DNA of 60,689 bases from Leptospira interrogans (GCF_900156205.1 NZ_FTNA01000014.1:47501-108189), one strand, 5' to 3'; counted from the stretch's first letter, positions 14,181 through 30,314 are shown. Notes: generated by a model not told the origin, from the sequence alone. Numbers and translations are program-made.

Positions 14181-15275
14181 TCAAATTGATTTATGAGGAT
14201 CCGATTTTTCTGGAAGGATTAAAAGTCCTGAAAGTTGTCGAATGGATTGTATCCATAAAGAAAGATCCATACTATCGTTGGAATTTTTAAATTGAATTGG
14301 AAGTCGGTTCCAAGAACAACCCGGAAAACGATGATGTACTCTGTGATAGTTGAAGTTGAGAAATAGGTAAGAGAAAAATTTTGGCAAATATAAATTGTAA
14401 GCTGAATTTACATCTTCTAATTCTTTTCCATAATGATAAGAATGATCTAAAAAAGAAACGATCCATCCTCTAAGAATTAAGACTGAAATTAAAAAAACTG
14501 TGTTTGGACCACAAAGATAAAAAGCACATCCAAATAAAATAAGAATCAGTATAGAATCGATTCTTAATTCCTGAACAATTTCAGGCTTTTGAATTTGTTT
14601 AAAGAAAGTCTTATATACTGGAAACTTAGAAAAATATTTTTCGGTAATTGGCGAGGTAAAAGAAAGAGGTAAACTTAAAAGAAAACCTCCTAATACTTCT
14701 AAGAAATACGTTCCCATAAAAAGTCTGACGTAATATAGAAGTTTTTGAAATAAAATCGGACCAGCGTTTTTTTCTATATATTCGATTCGCTCTCCTTGGG
14801 AACGATTAAATTTATGATGAACCAAATGAGCCGTTTTAACAACTTGAAATGGAGTCCCAAAAAGAATACAAAGGAATCTTCCCCAAAAACGGTTTTCGTT
14901 TCTAGAATTTGAAAAATTTCCGTGAACACATTCGTGAATTAAGGCCCACAGAGTGTAAGAAAAAATCGTAGAAAAAAGAAATAAAAACACTGGAATGAAG
15001 AACGATTCTATAAATTTGAAAATGTTCAAAACATAAATCCATTTTGGAATATCGTATTGAAAACGATTTTCGAATCTATGACTTAAAAGTTCTAAGAAAG
15101 AAAAAGTTTGAATCCGATTCGACACCGAGTCAAGTATATCCAAAGTATAGAATATATTAAAGGATCTAATAGAAATTAGATTCCAAAAGTATATGGAAAT
15201 AAAAAATACACATAGTAAAGTCGCAATCGTTCGGTTTGTTTTTTCCGGAAGATTTCTACGTGGTGCTTGGGACAT
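14181..15275 (-). CDS. Fatty acid desaturase family membrane protein
   Basis: A 364-aa integral membrane di-iron protein with several hydrophobic segments. The three histidine boxes of the fatty-acid-desaturase superfamily are visible: HECVHG (about residue 113), HLVHH (about 148) and HRVHH (about 309). These ligate the two irons. The likely role is to introduce a double bond into, or hydroxylate, a membrane lipid acyl chain; the exact substrate cannot be read from sequence. The ATG at 15275 has only a weak ribosome site. Its stop is 36 bp before the pyrB start, so the genes are likely co-transcribed although the pathways are unrelated. Confidence 0.88.
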   Translation of the reverse strand: MSQAPRRNLPEKTNRTIATLLCVFFISIYFWNLISIRSFNIFYTLDILDSVSNRIQTFSFLELLSHRFENRFQYDIPKWIYVLNIFKFIESFFIPVFLFLFSTIFSYTLWALIHECVHGNFSNSRNENRFWGRFLCILFGTPFQVVKTAHLVHHKFNRSQGERIEYIEKNAGPILFQKLLYYVRLFMGTYFLEVLGGFLLSLPLSFTSPITEKYFSKFPVYKTFFKQIQKPEIVQELRIDSILILILFGCAFYLCGPNTVFLISVLILRGWIVSFLDHSYHYGKELEDVNSAYNLYLPKFFSYLFLNFNYHRVHHRFPGCSWNRLPIQFKNSNDSMDLSLWIQSIRQLSGLLILPEKSDPHKSI

Positions 15276-15631
15276 CAGATTTCAAAATAGATTTTTCCAC
15301 TTTATTAAGAAATGAGTTTTTTAGATACCTTGAATTTTAATTGAATCGGAATTTAGCCGTTGAAAATCTGGATGAATCCGACTGCCACGAGTCCGGGTTC
15401 TCTGCTCCGATCAACAAATTGAGGTTTGTTTAAAAACAAATCTTTTCCTGAATTCAATTTGTTATAAAAGCGAGACGTTTTAGTTTGAAAGAACGTTTTG
15501 CTGAGTTCCTTGCATCAATTCTTTTTGTATTGAACTCACTTTAGGACAGAATTGCTAAAAATGAATTTCTTTTGTTTCTCTGTATAACTTGAATTTTGAA
15601 TATTATGGATATATTAATTGAATAACTTATT
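15276..15631. other. Intergenic region with R6 repeat
   Basis: 356 bp between the desaturase and the DUF2752 gene. It holds a copy of the R6 repeat (15360-15533). An 87-codon open frame at 15541-15804 on the minus strand overlaps the real DUF2752 frame and is a shadow. Confidence 0.6.
15360..15533 (+). repeat. R6 degenerate repeat, copy 2
   Basis: Runs from TTGAAAATCTGGATGAATCC through CAACAAATTGAGGTTTG, TTCAATTTGTTATAAAAGCG and GAACGTTTTGCTGAGTTCC to TTGCATCAATTC. The landmarks are in the same order as at 7404-7575, but with many differences. Confidence 0.5.
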
Positions 15632-15940
15632 TTAAATCCCCAAAAGATTTCTTTTGAATTTACGAAAATCCATATTAAATGTCCAATATAAAATACAGAA
15701 AATAAATAAAGGAAATGTAATAAAGATCGTCTGATTAAACCGAAACGCTTCCTCAAATTGTAAATGTAGAATACACCAAAAACCTCGGACGGTTCCGCAG
15801 CCAATACATTCCCGTTCTAATATAAGTTTAAAAAGACAAACGGTATAACGACCGGTCATATATTCGATAGGAATATTATAAAATATAAAAGCTCCAAAAG
15901 AAACGAATGCGAATTTAATCTTTTTTTGGAATTTTAGCAT
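15632..15940 (-). CDS. DUF2752 membrane protein
   Basis: A 102-aa protein with the DUF2752 signature ECIGCGTVRGFWCILHLQFEEAFRFN at residues 43-68, flanked by hydrophobic segments (FAFVSFGAFIFYNIPI; QTIFITFPLFIFCILYW). Function is unknown; the conserved Cys-Gly-Cys lies at the membrane surface. The ATG at 15940 follows AAGGTGATCTC. It lies next to a TM2-domain gene on the same strand, a common neighbour of DUF2752 genes in bacteria. Confidence 0.8.
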   Translation of the reverse strand: MLKFQKKIKFAFVSFGAFIFYNIPIEYMTGRYTVCLFKLILERECIGCGTVRGFWCILHLQFEEAFRFNQTIFITFPLFIFCILYWTFNMDFRKFKRNLLGI

Positions 15941-16000
15941 GAGATCACCTTATACCGTTTAATTAAGAATTTGATAACAACATAAGGTGAACTGATTCTA

Positions 16001-16321
16001 TTAGTTTCTTGTAATTGGATTCCCTTGGGAGTCTTTATAATTTCCAAGTAAAATCATAATCAAATCGATTAGGGCCCAAATTCCACAACCGCCGCCCGTG
16101 ATTAACATAAGAATTCCGGTGCCAATTTTACCTGTATAAAACCTATGTACACCTAATACTCCTAAAAATAAACATAATAGAAATGTAATTAACCAATTGT
16201 CAGATGCGCTTCCTTTTTGACGGACTCCACATTTAGGACAAATTTCGGCGGCCTTTTTTATAATCGAACCGCAGGAACTACAAAAAACCTCATCCATACC
16301 TTTGGAAATGTTATCGTTCAA
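16001..16321 (-). CDS. Zinc-ribbon TM2-domain membrane protein
   Basis: A 106-aa protein. Residues 14-32 form a CxxC...CxxC zinc ribbon (FCSSCGSIIKKAAEICPKCG). A TM2 domain follows from about 41 to 95: two membrane helices around a short turn containing GVLGVHRFYTGKIGTGI, then GGGCGIWALIDLIMILLG. TM2 proteins are small inner-membrane proteins of unclear biochemical role. The TTG start at 16321 is supported by AGGAG 7-8 bp upstream. Confidence 0.85.
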   Translation of the reverse strand: MNDNISKGMDEVFCSSCGSIIKKAAEICPKCGVRQKGSASDNWLITFLLCLFLGVLGVHRFYTGKIGTGILMLITGGGCGIWALIDLIMILLGNYKDSQGNPITRN

Positions 16322-16961
16322 GTTATCTCTCCTTTTGTATTAAAATTATAAACCGATTCAATCTATTCTTTGATGTGAAAATAAAACTGATAGGATTTGA
16401 TGATCTACATTCCTCGTAATTTTTATAAGGCAGATTCAAATATCTTATTATAATAATGCGTTTCTGTATTCAAAATCATTTTTGTAAAATGCAATTATTT
16501 TGCTATTTTGAATCAACCCGACGAATCCAAAATTGATTCTAATTTTGAGCCAGTCAAAATGATCAATAAAGCTTTTATTTTTTGATTTCTAAATTTGGCA
16601 TTTTGAAAGTAAAGTATGTATGAGGTTCTTTTTGAGTAAATCTAAAAATATAATTTTGTGATAAATTCTATTGAATATAATATCATTTGGAGTAATTAAA
16701 ATGCAAAAGATTTACTAAATAAAATTTTTAGTAATAGAGTTTTTGAAAGATTCCATGACGGCAACTAACGAAACTGCTTTACTTCAATCGACCATTTCAT
16801 GAAATAAAAACAAGATGGAGGATTAATCTTTCAATAACTCTAATGTAAACTTTATAAAATAATCAAATATTGAGTTAAATTTAATATTTTTATCTTGTCA
16901 ATTTATTTATAACTATACTAAGATTCATTATAATATATATTATTAAATTCGATTATATTTT
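16322..16961. other. AT-rich intergenic region with R1 copy
   Basis: 640 bp between divergently transcribed genes. Apart from the R1 element at 16735-16842 I see no repeat or reading frame. Promoters for both flanking genes should lie here, but no pair of boxes is clear enough to call. Confidence 0.55.
16735..16842 (-). repeat. R1 MITE-like element, copy 4 (reverse)
   Basis: 108 bp. Left end TAGAGTTTTTGAAAGATTCC, right end AATCTTTCAATAACTCTA. The interior GAAACTGCTTTACTTCAATC and ATGAAATAAAAACAAGATGG matches the reverse complement of copies 1 and 3. The ends carry compensating changes (GAAAGATT pairs with AATCTTTC), so end pairing is kept. Confidence 0.8.
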
Positions 16962-17480
16962 ATGAGCATTATTGTGGATTCATCAACCAGTCATCTTCCT
17001 GAAATTAAAAGTTTCGTTGAAGCAGTCAGGCAGTATTGTAAAATGATTGAATCGATTGATAATCAAAAAGAATTGTGTATTTTTTTGCGTCAGGTTGCGG
17101 CGTCAATTGCTCATCTCTATACGTGTGCGTTCGATCTTCCAAAAATTTCACTGCAGTACAAATTTACCAAAGTCATTTCTAAATCTGGCGAATATGAAAA
17201 GTCCTTATCATCTTTACTCGGTAGTTACAATTTTTATAATATATCTTTGGCGCCTTTAGATTTGACTCAACCTGAGTTAGCAATAGGTGCCTTATCTGAT
17301 GATTTAGGTGAACTTTATTCTGACCTGAAAAGTGCTTTAGATTGTTTTGATAGGAGAGAACTCTCTTATGTAGAACATTCTTTATGGAGTTGGAAATTTG
17401 GTTTCGAAACCCATTGGGGTGAACATCTTACAAATGCTTTGCAACATATTCATTTTCTTCTTTTTGATCAATATGTTTGA
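16962..17480 (+). CDS. DUF5063 family protein
   Basis: A 172-aa predicted cytosolic all-helical protein. The C-terminal half has the family pattern DDLGELYSDLKSALDCFDRR (about 113-132) and LWSWKFGFETHWGEHLTNAL (about 141-160). The N-terminal half (FVEAVRQYCKMIES, FLRQVAASIAHLYTCAFDLP) also fits. DUF5063 has no established function. It stands alone with spacers on both sides. The ATG lacks a strong ribosome site, but no other start fits the family N-terminus better. Confidence 0.78.
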   Translation: MSIIVDSSTSHLPEIKSFVEAVRQYCKMIESIDNQKELCIFLRQVAASIAHLYTCAFDLPKISLQYKFTKVISKSGEYEKSLSSLLGSYNFYNISLAPLDLTQPELAIGALSDDLGELYSDLKSALDCFDRRELSYVEHSLWSWKFGFETHWGEHLTNALQHIHFLLFDQYV

Positions 17481-17892
17481 TCGTGTAGATTTTTATACTA
17501 TCTTCGTTTTTTCTAAATCTTATAAAAGGTTTTCTTTGAGAAAATTAGAGTTGAACGATTTATAGCAAGTTCAAGATTTTACTTTATGATTTATTTCAAA
17601 CTACATTTTTTTAAAGTTTGAAATGAATGATTCAATGAGAAAGCGAATAAAGTTGAATTTAGCAGAGCATTTTTATAGATCGCGGTGAACTTAGTGAAAT
17701 ATGAGTAGTGTTTCGGATCAAAAATTGGATGACTAGAAAAAGGACATTCTTAAGTGATCGATCAATTTGTTGATCAGAACATTGGGTTCAAACGCGATTC
17801 GATACAAAGCTGGATTCACCTAAAAACAATTACACTTTGATTATTCAAAATAACAAATCGATATAAATTGAAAGTCATTCTGGATTTACTTT
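17481..17892. other. Intergenic region, nothing identified
   Basis: 412 AT-rich bases. The only structure I see is a short hairpin near 17765 (GATCAA-TTTG-TTGATC) and a faint similarity to the end of R3 (TTTATAGATCGC) near 17674. Confidence 0.5.
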
Positions 17893-18936
<1,044 letters not shown>

Positions 18937-19154
18937 ACGATTCCGGTTTTACTACTCGGCGTATGAAAAATAATATTAAAAACAAACGATTAATTTTATA
19001 AAAGATGTCAGAAATTGTGTCTAACTCAGGATTGTTGTTTTTTGAAGTAGATCTCACATTCTAATTTTTGAAACAAGTTCGTGACGTATAGTATTTTTAC
19101 GAAAATTTACTTTTTATTCTTTTTCGTGTCACTACGATAAATCAGAATTCGTTT

Positions 19155-20279
19155 CTAAATCAATTTTAGAAAAACTGCAACTGCGTATTTTACGTCTTCT
19201 CTCCCATCTCTTTCAAAAAGAGTAGAAGATTTTCCTTTCCATACATTCGCTTTTTGTAATGGTTTATCCAATCGAAATAAAAATAAATCTTCATTAGAGA
19301 TATACGAGGATGGAATTTCTTCTGTTAAACTTTTGTGAAGATAGGGAACTTCCGGAAAGTTTCCCCGATCGGTATAAAGAACGGGAGTTTTTGCGTAAAC
19401 GGCTTCGCTTAAAATTCCATAACCAGGTTTTGTAATTACAAAATCGCAGGCGGTCAAAAGATCCGGGTAATGGAGATTGGAAAGTTGTATAATTCCATTT
19501 TTTTGTTTATTAGGAATTTTTAATAGATCGAAATCTGTTCCTGAAAGTACGATCGTGTATTTTTCCGGATCAAATTTTTCCCAGTCAAACCGAGACGTTT
19601 CTACTCCATAAGCTCCAAACGAGAATAAAAGATGAATTTTATCTTTTGGAAGTTTAAAAAATTCTTTAGCCTCGTTTTTGTTTAAAAACGGTTTTCTTCC
19701 TACAAGACCAATTTGTTTTTGTTCCGCTAGGGAATTCGCAGGACAATTGAAAGGAAGAAGTAGGCCGAATGTAGCGTGATAGTACTCCTCGTAAATTGAC
19801 CGAGTCGCTTTTTCAAAAATTGAAGATTCTTTTGCATAACCAGAGTAGATAAAATCCCAGGTAAAGTTTCCTATAAATAGGGACGGGATTTTGAGTTTGT
19901 CCGCGATTTTAAACGGAAGAGATGCCGAATCGGAAATGATTAATTCCGTTCCAAAGTCCAGACAAGACTCAATTTCAGAAATTTGAATATATGATTTTTG
20001 TAAATTGAATTCTTCGATAGCTGCTTCTGTGGCGACAGTATCTATGGAAAGAGAATCTTTTTGGATCATACCCACGTCCAAGGACCTTTTACGAATTTGC
20101 AGACGCCTTAGATTTTTGGTATCTTCTTCCGAAAGGAAAAGAGTATCTAGAAATTTTTCTCGAACGGTTACGAGATCGATTGTTAAATCTGGAAAACTTC
20201 TAAGTAAATAAAGAATGATTTCCATGGACCGGCTGATATGACCAAATCCATGACCGCTAACGTAATAAGTGATTTTCAT
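19155..20279 (-). CDS. Glycosyltransferase, MurG-like GT-B family
   Basis: A 374-aa protein starting MKITYYVSGHGFGHISRSME, the Gly-rich N-terminal nucleotide-sugar transferase signature. The C-terminal half carries LHYPDLLTACDFVITKPGYGILSEAVYAKTPVLYTDRGNFPE (about 268-309), the donor-binding region of GT28-type enzymes. The same N-domain occurs in L-arabinokinase-like proteins, but no kinase domain follows here. Donor and acceptor are unknown. Its ATG overlaps the stop of the SpoU methyltransferase by 4 bp (ATGA), so the two are translationally coupled. Confidence 0.85.
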   Translation of the reverse strand: MKITYYVSGHGFGHISRSMEIILYLLRSFPDLTIDLVTVREKFLDTLFLSEEDTKNLRRLQIRKRSLDVGMIQKDSLSIDTVATEAAIEEFNLQKSYIQISEIESCLDFGTELIISDSASLPFKIADKLKIPSLFIGNFTWDFIYSGYAKESSIFEKATRSIYEEYYHATFGLLLPFNCPANSLAEQKQIGLVGRKPFLNKNEAKEFFKLPKDKIHLLFSFGAYGVETSRFDWEKFDPEKYTIVLSGTDFDLLKIPNKQKNGIIQLSNLHYPDLLTACDFVITKPGYGILSEAVYAKTPVLYTDRGNFPEVPYLHKSLTEEIPSSYISNEDLFLFRLDKPLQKANVWKGKSSTLFERDGREDVKYAVAVFLKLI

Positions 20280-21100
20280 AAAACGGAAACTTGTCTAATG
20301 ACTTCGTACATAACGATTCCAGCAGACATTGCTAAGTTGAGTGAATCCGATTCTCCGAACATAGGAAGTGAAACGTATTCATCGGAATTGTTTCTTGCAT
20401 AAGTAGAAAGACCGTATTGTTCCGAGCCGAAGACGAGCGCTATTTTGCCCTTTAAATCCGCATTATAGTAATGTTTTGTAGCTTCTGGTGTGACGGCTAA
20501 TGTTCTATACTGGTTCTTTTTTAAAATTTCATAAATCAGTTTTATTTCTCCAAGATAAACTTCTAAAGTAAAAAGAGCTCCTGTAGAAGCACGGATTACG
20601 TTCGGATTAAAAAGATCCAGTTTAGGATCGGCTACAAGTACAGTATGAAACCCTGCTCCTTCCGCGGTTCTCAGAATTGTTCCTAGGTTTCCAGGTTTTT
20701 CCACGCCTTCGATCACTAAAATCGGTTTCAAATTTTTGAATATATTAGATTTGTTTTGAAAGGTATCTAGTCCTGTTTCAAAAAAAAATGCGGTTGCGAT
20801 CAGTCCGTCAGGTCTGTCTCTATAAGAAACTTTTTCAAAAATCTTTTTAGGAACTTTGATGTTTTTGGTTCCGATCGAACGAATAAGTGAAAATTCGTTT
20901 TCTCCTAAAAAACATTCCGGAGAAAAAAGTATGTTTTGAAACTTTATCTTTCCAGATTTTTGTGCTCTTAAAATTTCACGATACCCTTCTATAAAAAAAA
21001 GGCCCGAAGTTTCTCTGTGTTTTTTTTCTTTGAGATTGGAAATTGTCTTCAACTTTTCGTTTGAAAAACTGGTAATTTCCAAAAATTGAATGTCGTTCAA
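20276..21100 (-). CDS. TrmH/SpoU family RNA 2'-O-methyltransferase
   Basis: A 274-aa SPOUT enzyme that methylates ribose 2'-OH in rRNA or tRNA using SAM. The N-terminal substrate-binding part (ITSFSNEKLKTISNL, then GLFFIEGYREILRA) precedes the trefoil-knot domain with the three motifs: EGVEKPGNLGTILRTAEGAG, LVFGSEQYGL, and the final MFGESDSLNLAMSAGIVMYE. The start chosen is TTG at 21100, whose TTGA overlaps the stop of the upstream methyltransferase with GGAG upstream. An earlier TTG at 21130 would add 10 atypical residues. Target nucleotide not inferable. Confidence 0.9.
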   Translation of the reverse strand: MNDIQFLEITSFSNEKLKTISNLKEKKHRETSGLFFIEGYREILRAQKSGKIKFQNILFSPECFLGENEFSLIRSIGTKNIKVPKKIFEKVSYRDRPDGLIATAFFFETGLDTFQNKSNIFKNLKPILVIEGVEKPGNLGTILRTAEGAGFHTVLVADPKLDLFNPNVIRASTGALFTLEVYLGEIKLIYEILKKNQYRTLAVTPEATKHYYNADLKGKIALVFGSEQYGLSTYARNNSDEYVSLPMFGESDSLNLAMSAGIVMYEVIRQVSVL

Positions 21101-22021
21101 AGCGAAAGTTTCTCCGATACATAAATACAATTAGAGCCTGCGGGGTAAAGTCTTCCGCTTGTTTCTGGAATGGAAAGTTCACCTATATGAAAACTTCCTT
21201 TGTTGTTGATTCTTCCGTCTAAAATTCTTTGTAGGGCCAGAGGGCTAAAACCAGTAGAGTGGCAGGTAAGTACTATAAAATCTGGTTTATTTCCGGAGAG
21301 CTCCATCAGAAGATCCATAAGTTCTGGAAGGTCTTTTTCTATCTTAAATACTTCTCCACTTGCACCTCTTCCAAACGTAGGAGGGTCTAGGATAAAACCT
21401 CGATAGTCTTTTCCTCGTTTGATTTCCCGTTTTAAAAATTTCAATACGTCTTCTACCATCCAACGGACTTTTTTGTGTGCAAGACCGGAGGCGTTTGCGT
21501 TATCTCGGGCCCAGTCCACCATCCCTTTGGAAGAATCTAGATGACAAACGGATGCCCCTCCGTCTAACACTGCCAAGGTAGAAATTCCCGAATAAGCGAA
21601 AAGGTTCAAAACTTCGTCTTCTTTTTTAAGTTGAGAAGAAAGTTTACGGATTTTTTTCCAGTTTTCTAATTGCTCGGCAAAAATTCCAAGATGACCGAAC
21701 GGAGTAAATTTTATTTTAATAGAATATTCTAAAATTCGAATATAGAATTCTTCTTCTGTTTTTTTATGCCAATTCCAGGAGCCTCCTCCTTTATCTGAAC
21801 GTACGTATTCTCCATATACATTGTTCCATAGATTTGGTTTTGTGGCCGGCCAAGCGGAGACGGGAGAAGGGCGGATGATCGTATAAGGCCCGATTTGTTC
21901 TAACTTTCGAAAATTTCCGGAGTCAATTAATTTATAAGAACCCGTTTCAATCACTTTTGCGTTTGTTTCTGAAAATCTTTCTACAGAAGTAGATTTTTTT
22001 TGCGAATTTGTTTTTGATGAT

Positions 22022-22044
<23 letters not shown>
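21097..22044 (-). CDS. RlmI/PF10672-type SAM-dependent methyltransferase
   Basis: A 315-aa class I methyltransferase. After a basic N-terminus come IIRPSPVSAWPATKP and FGHLGIFAEQLENWKKI, then the SAM site VLNLFAYSGISTLAVLDGGA (about 145-164), the acidic loop CHLDSS, and the catalytic-region ILDPPTFGRG (about 217). This is the arrangement of 23S rRNA cytosine methyltransferases such as RlmI and RlmK, but the PUA domain is missing. It overlaps the next upstream gene by 23 bp and the downstream one by 4 bp. Likely an RNA methylase; exact target unknown. Confidence 0.85.
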
Positions 22045-23641
<1,597 letters not shown>

Positions 23642-23679
23642 TTGGTATCTATGAAACCGGAAGTTTGTAGAATGAGAGT

Positions 23680-24969
<1,290 letters not shown>

Positions 24970-25080
24970 GTTATTCTCCTAATAAATGTTTGTCGTTTTT
25001 GCGGTGGCGTTCAAAAATTGCGCTTCAATTGTTTCAGATTCCTATCCTATTCTTTCTATCAGAGAGACAATCTAAAAAAT

Positions 25081-27330
<2,250 letters not shown>

Positions 27331-27347
27331 TCGTATTCTTTAGTTAC

Positions 27348-27385
<38 letters not shown>

Positions 27386-27387
27386 TC

Positions 27388-28701
27388 ATGCAAATCCTGG
27401 AAAAAGAAAAAACGAACGATCTTTGGCCCGAAATTACGCTTTCATCTTATGTAGAAAAAGCCCCTACGATTTTAGTCAAAAAAAGAAAATCGGAAGGTCT
27501 CGTTCCGCGAAATCCGGAGATCATACGGCTCAAATCTAAAATTTTAGAATATTTTTCGGGGGCGCTCAACGAAGTTCACTCTCCCTTTTCCAGTTTGAGA
27601 ATCGACTTATTTGGAGAATTTCGTTTTCAAACTGATGCGACTTCTCCTTTCGAAGAAGAAGGTCTTTCGGAAAGAGAAAAGAATTTGCTCAAAATATTCT
27701 TTGAGGAACTTTTGGAAAGAGCACTTGAGGAACATCAAGCCGATCCGGAAGTGTTTCAAGTATTACAATCCTTTCTTTTGCACGAACAAAATTTAGATGA
27801 ATATCTGGAATTGACCCAAGTATACGATCAGGATCTTCCGTTTATCTTGGAAGCAAAACGTTTTTTGGCGCTTATGGGAAAAATTGAATATTCAAATTTT
27901 CTAAAGGAAGAAAGTTCTTCTAGGTTTCAAAAATATGGAATTCTTTGGAAATCGGGAAGTCTTAGTTTAGAAGATAGGGAAACGATTTACGATCTGGTGG
28001 TTACCGGTGAGGAACCTGGTTTGCTTGGACTTGCTTGGATACTTTTTAAACACGAAACAACTGGATTTAGAACTGTGTTTCCGATCGAAAGAAGGATTCT
28101 TACTTTGATCGAATCATTGAGTTCTGAAGAAAAGGAATCTTTTTTTAAAACTTATTCGGCTCGACACGGTTATCTAGAAACTTATTTCGTTCTTAGAAGA
28201 ATTTATCCTCGGGAATATAGGAAGGCTTGGCTGGAAGGAGAAAAACAAAAAAACGGAAGGTCTGTTTTATTGGGTTCTCTACAGGATAAAATTTTACAAA
28301 GTCAGGACGAATCCCTAGAAAAACGTTATGCGCTCTTGAAAAAAAATCATATAGTCTACACTTTGAGCCCTTTTGAACTTTTAATTCTACTCAATTCCAC
28401 CGAATCTTCGAATGTTCAAAAGGAAATTGGTGGAGTGGAAGAAAGACTTCCGGATTCTTATTTGACTAAAAGGGCTAAGTCGGTACTTTATTTTTTTGAA
28501 AAAAAATTCGAAGAGTTTTTAAAGTCGTTGGAACATTGTGGTCGTTTCCGTTTTTCTCCGGAGATGCTTTATTTACAAGGTTCAGCTTTAGTTGAAATTG
28601 GTAGAACCCAGGAAGGGATTAAACTTTTGGAAAATCTTTTGATTAAGTTTCCGGATGCAGATTATCTTCGTTTGGTTTTAGAAAGATATAAGAAAAATTG
28701 A
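27388..28701 (+). CDS. Conserved hypothetical helical-repeat protein
   Basis: A 437-aa protein with no domain I recognise by motif. It is highly charged and predicted helical, with no signal peptide or membrane helix. The end (MLYLQGSALVEIGRTQEGIKLLENLLIKFPDADYLRLVLERYKK) looks like a TPR unit, and the middle has repeated Leu-rich helices. The ATG at 27388 follows AAGGAAATTCTC. It is divergent from the lytic transglycosylase with only 57 bp between starts, so the two may share a regulatory region. Its role is unknown. Confidence 0.75.
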   Translation: MQILEKEKTNDLWPEITLSSYVEKAPTILVKKRKSEGLVPRNPEIIRLKSKILEYFSGALNEVHSPFSSLRIDLFGEFRFQTDATSPFEEEGLSEREKNLLKIFFEELLERALEEHQADPEVFQVLQSFLLHEQNLDEYLELTQVYDQDLPFILEAKRFLALMGKIEYSNFLKEESSSRFQKYGILWKSGSLSLEDRETIYDLVVTGEEPGLLGLAWILFKHETTGFRTVFPIERRILTLIESLSSEEKESFFKTYSARHGYLETYFVLRRIYPREYRKAWLEGEKQKNGRSVLLGSLQDKILQSQDESLEKRYALLKKNHIVYTLSPFELLILLNSTESSNVQKEIGGVEERLPDSYLTKRAKSVLYFFEKKFEEFLKSLEHCGRFRFSPEMLYLQGSALVEIGRTQEGIKLLENLLIKFPDADYLRLVLERYKKN

Positions 28702-29029
28702 ATTTTACTTATATCTTTTCTTAAGCATAAATAATAATACTTTAAAAATTTATAATAAACTGTTGGGTTTTGATAGTAGCCATTACATTTTTACTTTACA
28801 AAATTTCCAGCAGTTCCTCCTCATCTAATTTTTCGTTCGGGACAAGTTTTTGACTCGTGTATGAAAATAATACTCATCGTGCCTCAAAACTAATCCTTCT
28901 TGATCAGAAAATTCAATCTGCAGAGAATCTACTCGAATTTTGGGACAGATTCTTTGTTTACTATTCTGTTAGGATAGGGTAAAAAAAATTTCTGAAAAAG
29001 TAAGTTTAGCCGTTTTTATTTTAGAATAG
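28702..29029. other. Intergenic region with decayed R2-like sequence
   Basis: 328 bp between convergent genes. Traces of R2 are visible: CAGTTCCTCCTCATCTAATT, CGGGACAAGTTTTTGAC and TTTTGGGACAGATTCTTTG. No intact element, terminator or gene is seen. Confidence 0.45.
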
Positions 29030-29563
29030 CTAACTTTTGTCAATAGAGTATGGGTATTGGCTTGTCATTGGGTTTGGTTTGAATTGTAATTCTCTCGATA
29101 TAAGATTTTGTCTTCTGTTTATCTTCCAAGTCATTTTGTAAGTCCAATGAAAGCTAGGAACTCCCCGGTTTAAAGTTTTCACAAAAAAATCCTCTTTTCC
29201 ACCAAGCTCCTCCAGCCAAAGCATATAATTAAAAAGATAACATCGTGAAACCCCATGAGCCGCAGCCAACACACCCAAGTTAGCCCAAACCCCAGTATTC
29301 ACACGAATGCTAAATTTTTTCATCTTGCCAACGCCCCGATTGTATTTGATTTTACCCGCCTTATGATAAAGACGTTCCATAGAAGCGATCCGCTTAGAAT
29401 ACTTTCTCAATAAAATAGGAAGTTTCTTACGAAGATCTTTTCTTTCTTGAGAATTCAAACGATTCCAATAATCATTTGGAACTAAAAGAGAATCTGTTCC
29501 AATTGAATTTTCTACCAACGCAGACACAATTTTTTGACCATCATCCAATATGAGCATATTCAT
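29030..29563 (-). CDS. DUF1564 family protein (Leptospira paralogous family)
   Basis: A 177-aa basic protein of the DUF1564 family, which occurs in many copies in Leptospira genomes. Recognisable blocks are SLLVPNDYWNRLNSQERKDL, LLRKYSKRIASMERLYHKAG, YNRGVGKMKKFSIRVNTGVW, and LGVLAAAHGVSRCYLFNYML. The last two resemble a ribbon-helix-helix-like DNA-binding pattern, but this is inference. Function is unknown. The ATG at 29563 has AAGGA about 11 bp upstream. It lies in an accessory stretch convergent with the 27388 gene. Confidence 0.82.
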   Translation of the reverse strand: MNMLILDDGQKIVSALVENSIGTDSLLVPNDYWNRLNSQERKDLRKKLPILLRKYSKRIASMERLYHKAGKIKYNRGVGKMKKFSIRVNTGVWANLGVLAAAHGVSRCYLFNYMLWLEELGGKEDFFVKTLNRGVPSFHWTYKMTWKINRRQNLISRELQFKPNPMTSQYPYSIDKS

Positions 29564-29758
29564 ACCGAAAGCGGTTCCTTGAGTTTCTTAAACGGAACGA
29601 CTTATAGAAAAAATTTTTGAAAAAACAAATAAATTGTATCTTAGATAACTGTACTGAAATTTAAAAAGTTTTAGAAGAAATCAATTCGAGTCAGAGCGAC
29701 AAACGATACGAATCAAAAAACAGATGAAACAATATCACAATTATATTAGGGTAGTTGA

Positions 29759-30304
29759 ATGATGAAAAATAAGAATGTAATCATAAAACCAGTAGATAAA
29801 AATAATTGGAGAGATTTTGAAACATTATTCGAATCCAAAGGAGGACCTCATTATTGTTGGTGTATGGCATGGCGAATGACCGGGGAAGAACGCAAAAATA
29901 ACACCACCGAAAACAGAAAAAAATTTATCAAACAAAGAGTGGAGTCTAAAATCTCCATAGGAATTTTAGGATATTTGAATGAAGAAGCAATTGCATGGTG
30001 TTCCGTTGCTCCTAGAGAAACGTATCGTTCACTCGGTGGAGATGAGAATTTAGAAAGTGTATGGTCGATCGTTTGTTTTTTCGTAAAAAAAGAATATCAA
30101 GGAAGAGGAGTGGCGACAACTATTATAGAGAATGCAAAAGATTATGCAAAAAAAAATGGAGCAAAATATTTAGAAGCCTATCCTGTTGAAAAAAATTCTC
30201 CCAGTTATAAATTTATGGGTTTTACTTCCATGTTTAAAAAAATAGGATTTACATTTGTTAAAAAAGCTGGAACTAGAAGGAACGTTATGACATATAAACT
30301 CTAA
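29759..30304 (+). CDS. GNAT family N-acetyltransferase
   Basis: A 181-aa acetyltransferase that transfers an acetyl group from acetyl-CoA to an unknown amine. The N-terminus contains a Cys/Trp-rich stretch GGPHYCWCMAWRMTG (about 29-43). The acetyl-CoA-binding motif A is VWSIVCFFVKKEYQGRGVATTIIENA (about 101-126), with the Q/RxxGxG/A signature QGRGVA. Motif B follows (YAKKNGAKYLEAYPVE). Two adjacent ATGs begin the gene, with AGGGTAG upstream. An R1 element begins 10 bp after the stop. Confidence 0.87.
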   Translation: MMKNKNVIIKPVDKNNWRDFETLFESKGGPHYCWCMAWRMTGEERKNNTTENRKKFIKQRVESKISIGILGYLNEEAIAWCSVAPRETYRSLGGDENLESVWSIVCFFVKKEYQGRGVATTIIENAKDYAKKNGAKYLEAYPVEKNSPSYKFMGFTSMFKKIGFTFVKKAGTRRNVMTYKL

Positions 30305-30314
30305 AAATAATGAA